Assembly (NCBI RefSeq): GCF_033568475.1
Contig: NC_133122.1
Coordinates: forward strand, 138,577,402-138,641,401
DNA from: Henckelia pumila
Lineage: Eukaryota > Streptophyta > Magnoliopsida > Lamiales > Gesneriaceae
DNA: 64,000 nucleotides
Direction: 5' to 3'
The stretch's first letter is position 1. Each line of letters starts with the position of its first letter. Position numbers and translations under genes: made by a program. A model generated the notes under the pieces. It saw only the letters and a list, made by a program, of their open reading frames with translations, had not been told where the DNA came from and ran no database searches. Below, piece after piece: positions 21,477 to 32,949 of this stretch.

Positions 21477-23370
21477 GTATGCCTTTTTTTTCCACCTTGA
21501 GCTTGCATCCTTTTCTCTAATTGGAGGAAACATACCACAACAGCATTTGGGCTGAAATATTTATTTGGTCTCTTTCTTTGTTTTATCTCTTTGTATTCTC
21601 CTCTTCCCAAACTCTCAAATAAGATAAGAACCACAAATAATTTGATTGTTCATTGCAATCCCTTCGTTTCTCCCCTTCCCAAAATCTCAAATCTCAAATC
21701 TCAAATAAGATAAGAACAACAAACATTTGACTGTTCATTGCAATTCCTTCAGTACGCTTGCTCCATTGAAAAATGCCAGTAGATGATTTTTGCTCTATCA
21801 TGCATGTCAAAGGGGTATTAGTTACTGTAGGTGCTGATTTGGTCGTTGCTCGGCGACGAACGCCTCAGTTCACGTCGGATCCCCGGTTAAGTTTTATAGA
21901 AATACGTCATTTATTCAACATTCGACGTTAACATTTACTTGTTACGTGTTTTGATATAGTCTAATAAATATTGTGTCAAGCGTTCGTTGGACCAGAACAG
22001 AGGAAGAAGTGAGGTATGCATTTGAATGGATATATTTAAGTCCATTTGGTTTACTTTGCTCTTTTTTTCCTACTCTGTTTGTTTTATGTTTTTTTATCTG
22101 TGAGTTTGTCTTAGAGGCAATAACTGTAGTTATTATGATGAACGGGGAATGAATGAGCAGGGAAGGATATGAAGAAAGTTGAGTATTTCATTTTAGTCTT
22201 GATATTTCTTTTTTTCCCAGTTTCCATCTTCTGGACGACTTCTTCATGAAAAGGTACTGTAATTCTCCTCCTCACTTCCCCGGTGTTCATCCGTTCATTT
22301 GTTGCTTGTTGTTTTCGGTGGACGCGGACAAATGATTCTTTTCTGTTTTTTTTTAATTTTTTTTTTAAATTATTGTAGGACATGCATACACGTATTTAGG
22401 CATCGTATCTTGGTTTTGGCTTTTGGGCTTAATGTAACTTTCGAGCTTGCTCTTATTTTTTGTGATGTTTTATTTATTTATTTGGATTTTTTTTATTATG
22501 TTGTTCCTTGTGGAAGGTTCGTTAGTTGGTGAAGGATTTTATATAAAATCCACTCCAAAATTTAATTATTGCGTTAAGATGACATATTTATTGTTTGAAG
22601 ATGTTAATTGATTATAATATGAAATTTCCAGTAATTTCTGTCAAAAAGTTGGGAGATCCATGCTAGTATGAATTAAAGTTGGGAGGCTAGCTTATTGGGA
22701 TGTGGAGTGGAACTTGAAATGGTGTGTGGTTTGAGTTATTGGGATGTTGTGGAGTGGAACTTGAAAGTGCCAAATCCATGGTTTAGCTTGTGGCCTGTGG
22801 GTTGGTCGGAGCCCACGGTTTGTCAACTGTGCCTACTATATTTTATGAATTCAATACAAATGCAAAAATGAGTTGAATAAAATCTGCACTGCCTTCCCTT
22901 TTGGAGTTGCTGAGTTTTTTTCTTTTATTTTTTTCCATGACAAGCGAGATATTAGTTTGATAGTTGAGATTGGATTCCATGTTTAAATTGGTCTAAGATT
23001 TTGTTGATAATTTTGGACTGAGAATGTGTTTCTTGTAGGTAACTCGGGAGTAATGCATAAGGGGTTTTGATGCAAGGATTGAGCTGTGTTTCAGATTGCC
23101 TTGATAATACGTAGAAGTTATCTCGTGAACATCGTTATCAAGAACAAACACATGATGATTTATGTTTTCATACAACCATCTTTTGGAACTACTTTTGTTA
23201 CATTTATATTATATTAGATGGGATATTTTGAGTTTCGAATACGTAGTATTATCTTCCAAATTAGATGTGTAACTATTTTGGAACTTGAATATTTTCATGG
23301 ATTCAATGTAGTAAATATTTTATTTTATATTGATTTCTTTATTAATATTTATAGTTCGTATGAAGATTAA
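21477..23370 (+). other. CACTA interior after the SCAMP piece, no recognised gene
   Basis: T-rich, intron-like sequence. A short exon-like block (about 21961-22015, preceded by an AG and followed by GTATGC) may belong to another captured gene, but it is too short to identify. No further SCAMP exon was found. Confidence 0.4.
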
Positions 23371-23374
23371 TTAG

Positions 23375-23790
23375 GCAACGGTTTTAATGACTCCAAATAC
23401 AACTGATTTATTGCCAAAACCGTTGTCGTATATTCAAAAACGACAACGGATATACACTGTTGCAAATATGTTGTCCTAAGCCATAAACAACAACGGATAT
23501 AAATTGTACAAAACCGTTGTCTTTGGACACTTACAACAACGGATTTACACTGTTGCAGAACCGTTGTCTTTGGACACTTACGACAACGGATTTACACTGT
23601 TGCAGAACCGTTGTCTTTGGACACTTACGACAACGGTTACAAACTGTTGCAAAACCGTTGTGGTAGGATGGATACGACAACGGATATAAACCGTTGTTAT
23701 AGGGCACGCTTTTTACAACGCCCCCAGTTACAACGGTTTTAATCCCCCCTACGACAACGGATAATATCCGTTGTCGTTTTGAAATTTTGT
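23375..23790. repeat. CACTA right subterminal repeats with 47-bp tandem units
   Basis: GACAACGG/CCGTTGTC words throughout. From about 23511 a 47-bp unit containing CTTTGGACACTTAC repeats three times (23521, 23568, 23615). Confidence 0.85.
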
Positions 23791-23889
23791 TGTAGTGTAT
23801 ATAGATTTAAATTTACTCAATGAGCATATAAATAACTAAATCAGCCGAGTTCGAGAAACTATATAAATTAATATATTTTCACAAGCCAA

Positions 23890-24320
23890 AAAAATGAGTC
23901 GAGTCCGATCCAGAACCTGAGCTCAAGCTGACGAGCCACTAAACGATCCAATCCCAAATCCAAGCCCGAGCTCGCAAGCCACTAAACGAACCGAGCTCGA
24001 GCCCGATCTGACGAGCCACTAAACGAGCCGAGCTAACAAGCCATTAAACGAGCCGAGCTAACGAGCCATTAAACGAGCCGAGCCCAAGCCCGAGCTAACG
24101 AGCCACCTAAACGAGCCGAGCTCGAGCTCGAGCTTCCGAGCCTATTAACGAACATGTTCGCGAGCTAACGAGCCGAATATCCTTAAGCTCGGGCTCGGCT
24201 CGTTAAAATTTTCGAGCTCAAAATTAAGCTCGGGCTCGGCTCAATAAGCTTAACGAACAAGCCCGAACGAGCTTTTTCACGAGCCGAGCTCCGAATAGCT
24301 CGCGAACAGTTCGGTTCATT
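23890..24320. repeat. Right subterminal GAGCC-rich repeats of the hAT-like element
   Basis: The phrase ACGAGCCATTAAACGAGCCG and close variants recur in tandem. It mirrors the GCTCG-rich left end at 15580-15935. Confidence 0.7.
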
Positions 24321-24338
24321 TACATCTCTAATGCGGGG

Positions 24339-24760
24339 GATCAGGTTTTCGTGGAAAGAGTGAAGATGTATCCAAATCTGAAAGTTTTTCGCACCTTCAA
24401 CACAAAAGATATAGTTCCTTATCATCCACAAACACTACTTTTATTGGAGTACAAAGTCGTTGGAGTAGAGCTGAAAGTTGATAACAAGATATCTCCATAT
24501 ATATCTGAAGAACGAGGCGCATAATTTGCAGGGGCTGATGCACGTGGTGGCGGGTTATAAGGGGAAGGGGAAGGGCAAGCCATTTGAATTGATCGAGGGA
24601 TGGAGCTATGCATTGGCGAATAAGGATAGCGACTTTCTGAAGGAGGAATATTTGATCCCAGCCAGCTAATGGTGGGTTTGGAGAAGAACATCACGATCCT
24701 CATAAAGGATGGATTTTGGTTGTAATAATATTTACCATATCTTCGTGAGAAATAAAGTGC
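24339..24760 (+). pseudogene. PLA1-II-like phospholipase A1 fragment, C-terminal part
   Basis: The frame after the hAT insertion reads DQVFVERVK, then LKVFRTFNTKDIVPYHPQ, YKVVGVELKVDNKISPY. After a frameshift near 24513 it continues HNLQGLMHVVAGYKGKGKG and FLKEEYLIPASWW. This is the C-terminal third of plant class II phospholipase A1 (acyl hydrolase of glycerolipids). The catalytic Ser, Asp and His region is mostly outside the fragment; the motif HNLQ with the late His is present. A stop follows IPAS. A dead fragment. Confidence 0.7.
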
Positions 24761-24867
24761 ATATTGTTTCATGGCACCATTGTTTGCATGGACTGTTTTG
24801 TTGTATCTTTGATGGTGTGTACGTGTGTGCTCTTTGGCTTGTACCTTTAATTGTGTGTTCTTTGGTT

Positions 24868-24870
<3 letters not shown>

Positions 24871-24930
<60 letters not shown>
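24871..24930. repeat. (TA)n microsatellite
   Basis: A TA run with one AA interruption; another TA run at 25091-25121 flanks the MITE on the other side. The minus-strand frame 24422-24979 with IYIYIY is a translation of this repeat. Confidence 0.9.
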
Positions 24931-24934
<4 letters not shown>

Positions 24935-25086
24935 TCTTTTAGTTGCCCACCTATCATGCCCACCTACCATGCCCATCAATGATGTGACATTATTCTATTG
25001 GACCTACAATTTATCACATCTTTATCACATCCAAAAAAATAATCTCACATCATTGGTGGGCATGATAGGTTGGCAGCTGAAAGAAA

Positions 25087-25089
<3 letters not shown>
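24931..25089. mobile_element. Small palindromic MITE inside a TA repeat
   Basis: A 159-bp element with ends AGTTTCTTTTAGTTGCCCAC and, reversed, AGTTTCTTTCAGCTGCCAAC. The inner arms carry CCTATCATGCCCACC and its inverse. It is flanked on both sides by TA repeats, so the TA-type duplication cannot be measured. Confidence 0.65.
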
Positions 25090-25121
<32 letters not shown>

Positions 25122-25124
<3 letters not shown>

Positions 25125-25668
25125 ATGCATCGTCTTTATTTCACTTTCAGTATATGCAGGAGTAGTTTGCAGATGGATTCCCTTTTGTTATCCAATTCCA
25201 TTCTTATTGTTTATCGCAGAATCCGAATTCAAGAAACATTTCGGTTATTTGAACAAATGTACCTCCACTTAATTAAGTATTCTATATTCGATATTAATGC
25301 ATTTCGAAATTATATATAACTATGACGTGAATTCATCTATTTTATGATACACATATACAACTCCAAGACACATTATCCAAATGATATGAGACAATAATAA
25401 GCGAGTCTTCTTTCGCATGGTTTTTTTTTTAGGAAAACAAATATTTTTCGTTGTCTTCCAATCATAATAATTCCGCAAAGTTTCAATCCTGATGCCCCAA
25501 CTTGTAAGTTGTAAATATACGGTAGGAGAGCCTTATATATATGATTGAAATACATATACGATTTCGTTCTCGAAATATCAAACTTGCATATCACAAACAC
25601 GGTCATACAATTCATCTCCAATTATATTACGAGTAGAAACTATAATCACAAGGCATTAATAATATTAA
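25122..25668. other. Intergenic, nothing recognised
   Basis: AT-rich. The minus frame 25373-25621 has no recognisable domain. Confidence 0.4.
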
Positions 25669-25982
25669 AGGATAAACTGCAATTTTGGTCATTTATGTTT
25701 GTCATTTTGCGATTTTGGTTCTCTGTGTTTTCATATTTCAGTTTTATTCCTGCAAGTTTTGATTTTTGGCGATTTCAGTTCTTTTTATTCGAAAATGCTT
25801 ACGTAGAACAATACACGTCAGCTCCACATCAGCACTGCATTGGTGTCACATCAGAGCCACAATAGAAAAAGACTTAAATTGCCAAAAAAATAAAGATAAC
25901 GGACTGAAACTGAAATTCGAAAATATAGAGGACCAAAAATCGAAAAATAACAAACATATAGGATTAAAAAATCAATTTTCCC
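25669..25982. mobile_element. TTTGGTCC palindromic MITE, copy 1
   Basis: A 314-bp palindrome with outer words AACTGCAATTTTGGTC and CGATTTTGG and a centre with CAGCTCCACATCAGCACTG. It is flanked by TAATATTAA on both sides (25660-25668 and 25983-25991). The 9-bp duplication points to a Mutator-like MITE. Confidence 0.8.
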
Positions 25983-26824
25983 TAATATTAAATAAATTAA
26001 ATTCAAATATATCGTATTAACATAGTGTACTTGATTATTGAGTCTTAAGACTCTTAACTCATGAATCATGATGTACGTATTGTTTGCAAAATCATTTTTT
26101 AGCAATATTTTCTTCTCAAGAAAATGTTTTATGAACCAAATAGAGAGTAAAAGCATGTGCCAACAAGAAAGCTAACTTACCAAAAGTGACATCAAGAGAT
26201 CCCAAATTTCAGACGAGATCTCATCTTTGAAACTCAATACATATCCTTCCCCAAAGTAAGATAAAACAAACAATAAAAATTTGTATTATAAAATAGTGAA
26301 ATGTTTGGGAAAAAAATTTATTATAGTGAAATAATTAATGTAGAATCGAAATAGAAGAATGGAGACCTGCATGAATTGGGCAACAGGGATCAAGGACTAA
26401 ACATTTAGGCTAGCCCACTAAGCATTTTATAATGATCCACTGCTTTGACAAATGACAATATGTCGATCCATTACAACTTATTTATGCAGTCCGGCCCACT
26501 AAATATTTCGTAATAGTAATGGTCCATTAGCAACATTTTAACACAGGTCCAGCCCAGTAGTTATTTAATAATCATATATAGATAGATTGATCTAATAATG
26601 GATATCCTAGGAGTTAGAAAGTTCACTTTGGTCATTTTAAAAATGTACTTAAATACCCCTCAAAAAATAAAATAAAATAAAATAAATGTACTTAAATACT
26701 CTCCGCTTCATGTAATGGCCTAATTGCTTTAATTCAAATCCATCTCCACGTCATTTGATTCTAAATGGCTCATGCCACTAATACAAAACAATAAATAATT
26801 TTTGAGCGAAGTAGTAAAATTACA

Positions 26825-27059
26825 TGGAAAATTGCAAATTTAGTCATGTATATTTGTCATTTTGCGATTTTGGTCCTCTATGTTTTCACATTTCAGTTTT
26901 AGTCATGTATGTTCTGATTTTTGGCAATTTCGGTCCTTTTTATTCGAAAATGCTTATGTGGCACTGTACACGTCAGCTCCACATCAGCACTGAATTGGTG
27001 CCACGTCAGCGCCACATCGGAAAAATGACTAAAATTGTCAAAAAAATAAAAAATTTTCC
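26825..27059. mobile_element. TTTGGTCC palindromic MITE, copy 2 (deleted arm)
   Basis: Same family as copy 1 and same site as copy 4 (duplicated with the segment). Flanks are TAAAATTACA on both sides. About 78 bp of the right arm are deleted. Confidence 0.8.
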
Positions 27060-27106
27060 TAAAATTACAATAGAAAACGAAATGAATAATAATAATGTAC
27101 TACTAG

Positions 27107-28336
27107 CTAGAGAATGATGAGATGGATTGTATCTGTTGTAATTTGTTGCAAATGCTTTCGTGATAAAGCTGTCGTCTGTTGTTGAATTTCGGGAGTTTTG
27201 TGACAAAATTTGACAATGAGTCGTTTCAGCTTCTTCTCAGCTTGCCTTATGATATACGATGCTAATCTTAAATCATCTGGCGACACTATATATCCAGAGA
27301 GGGTCACCTTTTTAAGATGTTCATTTGGTGTCGTTGGCCTATTCAGAAAATGTATTATAAATACAAAATCATATTCTTAGTCTTCGAAGTCTTCAAAACC
27401 CCACCAGAGAAGCTACATATAAGATGCACCAACTTAGTCCAGCCTAACACAGCCCCTCGCCCAAGAGGCAAAGTGAACACACTCAAGTTTACAAGATATT
27501 AATGGGTGGACCATAAGTACAGTCCGGTGGATAACTCAAGTCCAAAAATATATATATCATTTCAAATATTTAATCCAATCGACGTGGGGCAACTAACAAG
27601 ACACACAAATTAAGCTTTTACACATTATATATATGGTAAAATTGATTTTTTGGTCCTGTATATTTGTCACTTTGCGATTTTAGTCCGCTATCTTTATTTT
27701 TTTTTGGCAATTTTAGTCCTTTTTCCAACGTGGTGCTGATGTGACACCAATTCAGTGCTGATGTAGAGCTGACGTGTATAGTGTCACATAAGCATTTTTG
27801 AATAAAAAGGACCGAAATTGCAAAAAATCGAAACATGCAGGACTAAAACTGAAATATGAAAACATAGAGGACCAAAATCGCAAAGTGACAAACATACAAG
27901 ACCAAATTTACAGTTTTTCCTTATATATAATATACCTAGGTCTCTAGCTAGCTACTCTCGGTGTGCGTGTGTAAACCCAACTTATAATATACCTGTATCT
28001 CAAGTTTCTGCAAGTTAGGACATTGCCACTCCAGGAAAAACTGTGCAATATTCCGATCGTGACCATGCTTATTTTGTCATTTGAAGTTTGAGATGCTTTA
28101 GATTCATTAATTTGGGAGAGGATACCACCTTGTAGCGCTGGAAGATATAATCGTCATCAAAAAACAAGTCAGAAGAAGACTGATATATACTAAATGATTA
28201 TAATACATACCTCGAGGTCGGTTGAGTGGATGTCAATGTGCACTAGTTGGTCAAGAATGGAAGACGAAATCTCACGGAACAAGTGGCAAATTATGTGAGT
28301 TTGGTCGGATGAGTTGAACTCAACGACCATATTCTC
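27107..28336 (-). pseudogene. Duplicated 3' part of F-box/FBD gene (copy 1)
   Basis: Minus-strand pieces in order: the end of exon 1 (28211-28336, reading REISSSILDQLVHIDIHSTD), exon 2 (27993-28137) and the FBD-type last exon (open part 27107-27307, VTLSGYIVSPDDLRLASYII). Exon 2 keeps the CAG acceptor that copy 2 has lost, and exon 1 keeps the frame at GATTTCGTC. The first half of the gene, with the F-box, is missing. MITE copy 3 lies in the intron. Confidence 0.65.
27634..27920. mobile_element. TTTGGTCC palindromic MITE, copy 3
   Basis: Same family, in an intron of the duplicated F-box gene. Flanked by TTATATATA. It was duplicated with the segment to give copy 5. Confidence 0.8.
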
Positions 28337-28698
28337 TTAATCAAAGTCCTGGTGGGAAAATTGTAGTAGCCATGCATAGATCTGTTGTGGTAATGGTCCA
28401 TTAGCAACATTTTAACACAGGTCCAGCCCAGTAGTTATTTAATAATCATATATGGATAGATTGATCTAATAATGGATATCCTAGGAGTTAGAAAGTTCAC
28501 TTTGGTCATTTTAAAAATGTACTTAAATACCCCTCAAAAAATAAAATAAAATAAAATAAATGTACTTAAATACTCTCCGCTTCATGTAATGGCCTAATTG
28601 CTTTAATTCAAATCCATCTCCACGTCATTTGATTCTAAATGGCTCATGCCACTAATACAAAACAATAAATAATTTTTGAGCGAAGTAGTAAAATTACA

Positions 28699-29011
28699 GG
28701 AAAAATTGCAAATTTAGTCATGTATATTTGTCACTTTGCGATTTTGGTCCTCTATGTTTTCACATTTCAGTTTTAGTCATGCATGTTCTGATTTTTGGCA
28801 ATTTCGGTCCTTTTTATTCGAAAATGCTTATGTGACACTGTACACGTCAGCTCCACATCAGCACTGAATTGGTGCCACGTCAGCGCCACATCGGAAAAAT
28901 GACTAAAATTGTCAAAAAAATAAAGATAGCGGACTAAAACTGAAATGTGAAAACATAGAGGACCAAAATCGCAAATTGACAAATATACATGACTAAATTT
29001 GCAATTTTTTC
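28699..29011. mobile_element. TTTGGTCC palindromic MITE, copy 4
   Basis: A 313-bp complete copy with ends GGAAAAATTGCAAATTTAG and its inverse. Exact 10-bp duplication TAAAATTACA (28689-28698 and 29012-29021). Confidence 0.85.
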
Positions 29012-29058
29012 TAAAATTACAATAGAAAACGAAATGAATAATAATAATATACTACTAG

Positions 29059-30906
29059 CTAGAGAATGATGAGATGGACTGTATATGTTGTAATTTGTTG
29101 CAAATGCTTCCGTGATAAAGCTGTCGTCTGTTGTTGAATTTCGGGAGTTTTGTGACAAAATTTGACAATGAGTCGTTTCAGCTTCTTCTCAGCTTGCCTG
29201 ATGATATACGATGCTAATCTTAATTCATCTGGCGACACTATATATCCAGAGAGGGTCACCTTTTTAAGATGTTCATTTGGTGTCGTTGGCCTATTCAGAA
29301 AATGTATTATAAATACAAAATCATATTCATAGTCTTCAAAGTCTTCAAAATCCCAGCAGAGAAGCTACATATAAGATGCACCAACTTAGTCCAGCCCAAC
29401 ACAGCCCCTCGCCCAAGAGGCAAAGTGAACACGCTCAAGTTTACAAGATATTAATGGGTGGACCATAAGTACAGTCTGGTGGATAACTCAAGTCCAAAAA
29501 TATATATATCATTTCAAATATTTAATCCAATCGACATGGGACAACTAACAAGACACACAAATTAAGCTTTTACATATTATATATATGGTAAAATTGATTT
29601 TTTGGTCTTGTATGTTTGTCACTTTGCGATTTTAGTCCGCTATCTTTATTTTTTTGGCAATTTTAGTCCTTTTTCCAACGTGGTGCTGATGTGGCACCAA
29701 TTTAGTGCTGATGTGGAGCTGACGTGTATAGTGTCACGTAAGCATTTTTAAATAAAAAGGACCGAAATTGCAAAAAATCGAAACATGCAGAACTAAAACT
29801 GAAATATGAAAACATAGAGGACCAAAATCGCAAAATGACAAACATACAAGACCAAATTTACAGTTTTTCCTTATATATAATATACCTAGCTCTCTAGCTA
29901 GCTACTCTCGGTATGCGTGTGTAAACCCAACTTATAATATACCTGTATCTCAAGTTTCTGCAAGTTAGGACATTGCCACTCCAGGAAAAACTGTGCAATA
30001 TTCCGATCGTGACCATGCTTATTTTGTCATTTGAAGTTTGAGATGCTTTAGATTCATTAATTTGGGAGAGGATACCACCTTGTAGCGCCGGAAGATATAA
30101 TCGTCATCAAAAAACAAGTTAGAAGAAGACTGATATATACTAAATGATTATAATACATACCTCGAGGTCGGTTGAGTGGATGTCAATGTGCACTAGTTGG
30201 TCAAGAATGGAAGACGATCTCACGGAACAAGTGGCAAATCATGTGAGTTTGGTCGGATGAGTTGAACTCAACGAGCTTTGGGACATTGTCGAAGAGAAGT
30301 GAGTACTTGGGCCGTGAATACTTTCGATGCAACTTAAAACAGATCAAAGAAACAAGGTTGATCATGTCGCGAACCTCTACCACTGCAACATTCCTACAGG
30401 AAGAAGGTCGACATCTCGATCGTCCACGTGAAGGGAGCGCAGAGACAACTGCCCAAGTTATTTGAAGCCCGAAAACGACCATATTCTCTTAATCAAAGTC
30501 CTGGTGGGAAAATTGTAGCAGCCATGCATAGATCTGTTGTGGTAAATCATGTGTATGTGTATGCTTTCAACATCCTTTTCCAGCACCAACGGCAACCAAG
30601 TCTTAATATTGGCTCCCTTGAGACAGGGAATATGCACCTCGAATTCTTTCAAAAAACGACAGCTCTTGCTTGAAGCCAAGAAAGAAAATATCTCCTTCAT
30701 GTTCTTTAGGAATTCCTTATCCTGATCATCAACATATTTGAATTGTGGAGTCGAGTGATGTAAGTATAGACGTGGCGCCATCGAGTGGATATTACGCTTG
30801 TTGCGGTAGCTTCACGCCATGTCAATCGAGAGATTATGGACACAAGAACATCGTCCGGCAATTCACTGATCTCGTCAACCACTCCATTCTCGCTTTTGTT
30901 CTTCAT
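29059..30906 (-). pseudogene. F-box/FBD (LRR-type) gene, decayed
   Basis: Minus strand, start ATG 30906. Exon 1 (30906-30161) opens with an F-box (ISELPDDVLVSIISRLTWREA, then WRHVYTYI). After a frameshift near 30745 it continues with LRR-like sequence (FEVHIPCLKGANIKTWLPLV). Further breaks are an in-frame TAA near 30457 and a stop after REIVFHS. Exon 2 is 29943-30087. The last exon carries the FBD-type end (VTLSGYIVSPDELRLASYII, 29059-29259). Such proteins serve as substrate receptors of SCF ubiquitin ligases. At the exon 2 acceptor, CAG has become CGG. A MITE starts 38 bp upstream of the ATG and another sits in the intron. Confidence 0.7.
29586..29870. mobile_element. TTTGGTCC palindromic MITE, copy 5
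   Basis: Duplicate of copy 3 in the intron of the F-box gene. Same TTATATATA flanks. Confidence 0.8.
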
Positions 30907-30943
30907 CCTGGATGTTCAAAGAAAACAATGCTAGTTAATTTTA

Positions 30944-31260
30944 AGAAAAATTGTTTTTTTGGTCCCGTATGTTTGTCACTTTGCAATTTTGGTCTTCTAT
31001 ATTTTCATATTTCAAATTTAGTCCTGCATGTTATGATTTTTGGTAATTTCGGTCCTTTTTATTCGAAAATGCTTGTGTGGCACTGTACACGTTAGCTCCA
31101 CATCAGCACTGAATTGGTGTCACGTCAGCGCCACGTCGGAAAAAAGGACTAAAATTACCAAAAAAAAAATAAAGATAACGGACTAAAACTGAAATCTAAA
31201 AATATAAAAGACTGAAATCGCAAAGTGACAAACATATAAGACCAAAAAAGCAATTTTCCC
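30944..31260. mobile_element. TTTGGTCC palindromic MITE, copy 6
   Basis: A 317-bp copy flanked by TTAATTTTA (30935-30943 and 31261-31269). It lies just upstream of the F-box start codon. Confidence 0.8.
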
Positions 31261-31269
31261 TTAATTTTA

Positions 31270-31670
31270 TTGCATAAACCCAAACACTGAAATCTTCAAA
31301 TCATAAATGTTATGTGTCTCAATATTTATTTAATGGGCCTAATATGAGTCCTAATATAAAAGGCATAGGCCCAGAGTTCACAAGTCCTAATACTTGTGTT
31401 CTTCATTCTCCAAAATTATCTCAAACTATATATATTGATTTCATAAACGAAATCAACTTATCTCAAACTTCTAAAGGATAATTGGAAGACGAAAAATATT
31501 AATCTAGATTTGCACAAAAGAAGAAGATAGGTCCCCTTTTCCCTTGCAAACCTAGCCGCGCCCCAACGCTCTTGACGTGAATGTGTTTGGGGACGTAGAG
31601 TTCTATTTAATTCGAGGGATTTTCCAAAATGGCTATTCTTAAAAATAGTCTTTAGTTCCAAAAAGAGAAT
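31270..31670. other. Upstream region of the F-box gene, nothing recognised
   Basis: No gene seen. The minus frame 31458-31661 lacks any known domain. Confidence 0.4.
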
Positions 31671-31679
31671 TTAACTATT

Positions 31680-31995
31680 GGAAAAACGGCAAATGCGGTT
31701 CTGTAAGTTTATCATTTTGCGATTTTAGTCCTTTATGTTTTCATATTTCAATTTTAGTCCTTCATGTTCCGATTTTTGGCAATTTCGGTCATTTTTATTC
31801 GAAAATGCTTACGTGGCACTGTACACGTCAGCTCCAAATCAGCACTGAATTGGTACCACATCAGCGCCACATCGGAAAAAGGACTAAAATTGCCAAAAAA
31901 AAAAAAAGATAGGGAACTAAAACTAAAATCTAAAAAATATAAAGGACTTAAATCACAAAATGACAAACATACAGGACCAAAAAAACAATTTTTCC
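31680..31995. mobile_element. TTTGGTCC palindromic MITE, copy 7
   Basis: A 316-bp copy flanked by TTAACTATT (31671-31679 and 31996-32004). Confidence 0.8.
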
Positions 31996-32004
31996 TTAAC
32001 TATT

Positions 32005-32940
32005 TTATACTTCTCAAAAGTCTTTTTTTAAAAAATAGACTTATTTGTGAAATTTTTCACAATATAGCCTTATTTAATATAATAAACCTAAAATACCCTC
32101 TTGAGATGGACTAGGACTTAAATTCCTTAAATGTTTGCGTTTATTTGTTAAATTTTTTTTACGAGACTTAAGATTTGTTTTTCAATATTTAGAATTTATA
32201 TATTTAAAATTTTTAATAATATAATGCTGAAATACAAATTTTTTTGGATAATAAATTTTGTAGCATATAATTAGTTTTGACTTTTTTTTTAATTCATAAT
32301 TTTTTCATTATATTCGAATTTTTTTTTAACAGTTATAAAAAATTTAAGTTTATGATATGACGTCCATCTATATTTTCAATTAGCTGATTTTATTAAAATT
32401 TCATTTTATTTTTGAAGTAATATGTTTAATTCAATGGTGGTACTACAAAATAATATTTTTCTCTTTCATATTTCGTATTATTCATATCGTTATTTCAATT
32501 ATAACTTTATATTAACAATTCACCAATTAATTTCAATGTTTAAAAATATAAATTTGAGTATTATTAAGTTGTTGTGAATGATGTTATTTTTTTATTTAAT
32601 TTTCTATAATTAGTATTCTCATCTTCATCAATATTTTTATTTTATTTTTTTTATAAAATATTATTATTATTTATCTTCTATTTTTCTGAACAAAAAAAAT
32701 TAAATAACGATATTTATCTTCTATTTCTAAAAATAAAAAATGAATGTTTTAAACTCTACACTATTTATCTCATATTGCAAAATAAGAATTGTTATTTAAT
32801 TAATTAATTTTTTTAAAAAAATTCTAATTTATATTTTATTTTACTATTAATTTTGATTTAAAAAAATTCTTCACTATATTTTTAGTTGTTTCTAAACTTT
32901 TATATATTGACTTTCATATCTATATACTATATATAAAGCA
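32005..32940. other. Very AT-rich intergenic DNA
   Basis: No gene, no clear repeat end. Mostly A/T runs on both strands. Confidence 0.5.
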
Positions 32941-32949
32941 ATAGCACCT

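Larger units (their letters stand above)
19505..23797. mobile_element. CACTA (EnSpm/CMC) element, non-autonomous, with captured gene pieces
   Basis: It begins CACTACAACAAAT and ends TTTTGTTGTAGTG, flanked by an exact 3-bp duplication TAT (19502-19504 and 23798-23800). Both ends carry many GACAACGG/CCGTTGTC subterminal words, the usual transposase-binding architecture. No CACTA transposase is seen in the 4293 bp. The interior holds a promoter-exon-like segment and four spliceable exons of a SCAMP gene. It is inserted in the hAT-like element. Confidence 0.9.
15568..24330. mobile_element. hAT-like element, 8.8 kb, holding nested Mutator-like and CACTA elements
   Basis: The ends are TAGGGATGTAAACGAG and, reversed, TAGAGATGTAAATGAAC. 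Flanks ATGCGAGG (15560-15567) and ATGCGGGG (24331-24338) match at 7 of 8 bases, the duplication length of hAT elements. Both subterminal regions (15580-15935 and 23890-24320) are packed with CGAGC/GCTCG words. Without the nested insertions it is about 3 kb and shows no transposase. It splits a PLA1-like gene fragment. Confidence 0.65.
26521..28394. repeat. Tandem segmental duplication, copy 1 (about 1.87 kb)
   Basis: The phrase GGTCCATTAGCAACATTTTA at 26521 returns at 28395, and the order of MITE, FBD exon, MITE, exon 2 and exon 1 end is the same in both units. Copy 1 lacks about 200 bp present in copy 2 (30272-30476), so its F-box gene part is shorter. The breakpoint lies within the exon 1 region of the F-box gene. 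Confidence 0.85.
28395..30540. repeat. Tandem segmental duplication, copy 2
   Basis: Second unit of the duplication. It is continuous with the F-box 5' half on its right, so this is the original locus and copy 1 is the added unit. Confidence 0.8.

Noticed and set aside
21961-22015. Exon-like block after the SCAMP piece
   Set aside because: Bounded by AG and GTATGC but too short to identify; could be chance.
23500-23690. Regular short repeats resembling a CRISPR array
   Set aside because: They are CACTA subterminal repeats in a plant genome; spacers are not unique and no cas gene exists.
24422-24979. 185-residue minus-strand frame
   Set aside because: It contains translated TA repeat and the antisense of the PLA1 fragment.
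30262-30673. Two plus-strand frames across the F-box gene
   Set aside because: Antisense to exon 1 of the F-box pseudogene; no domain.
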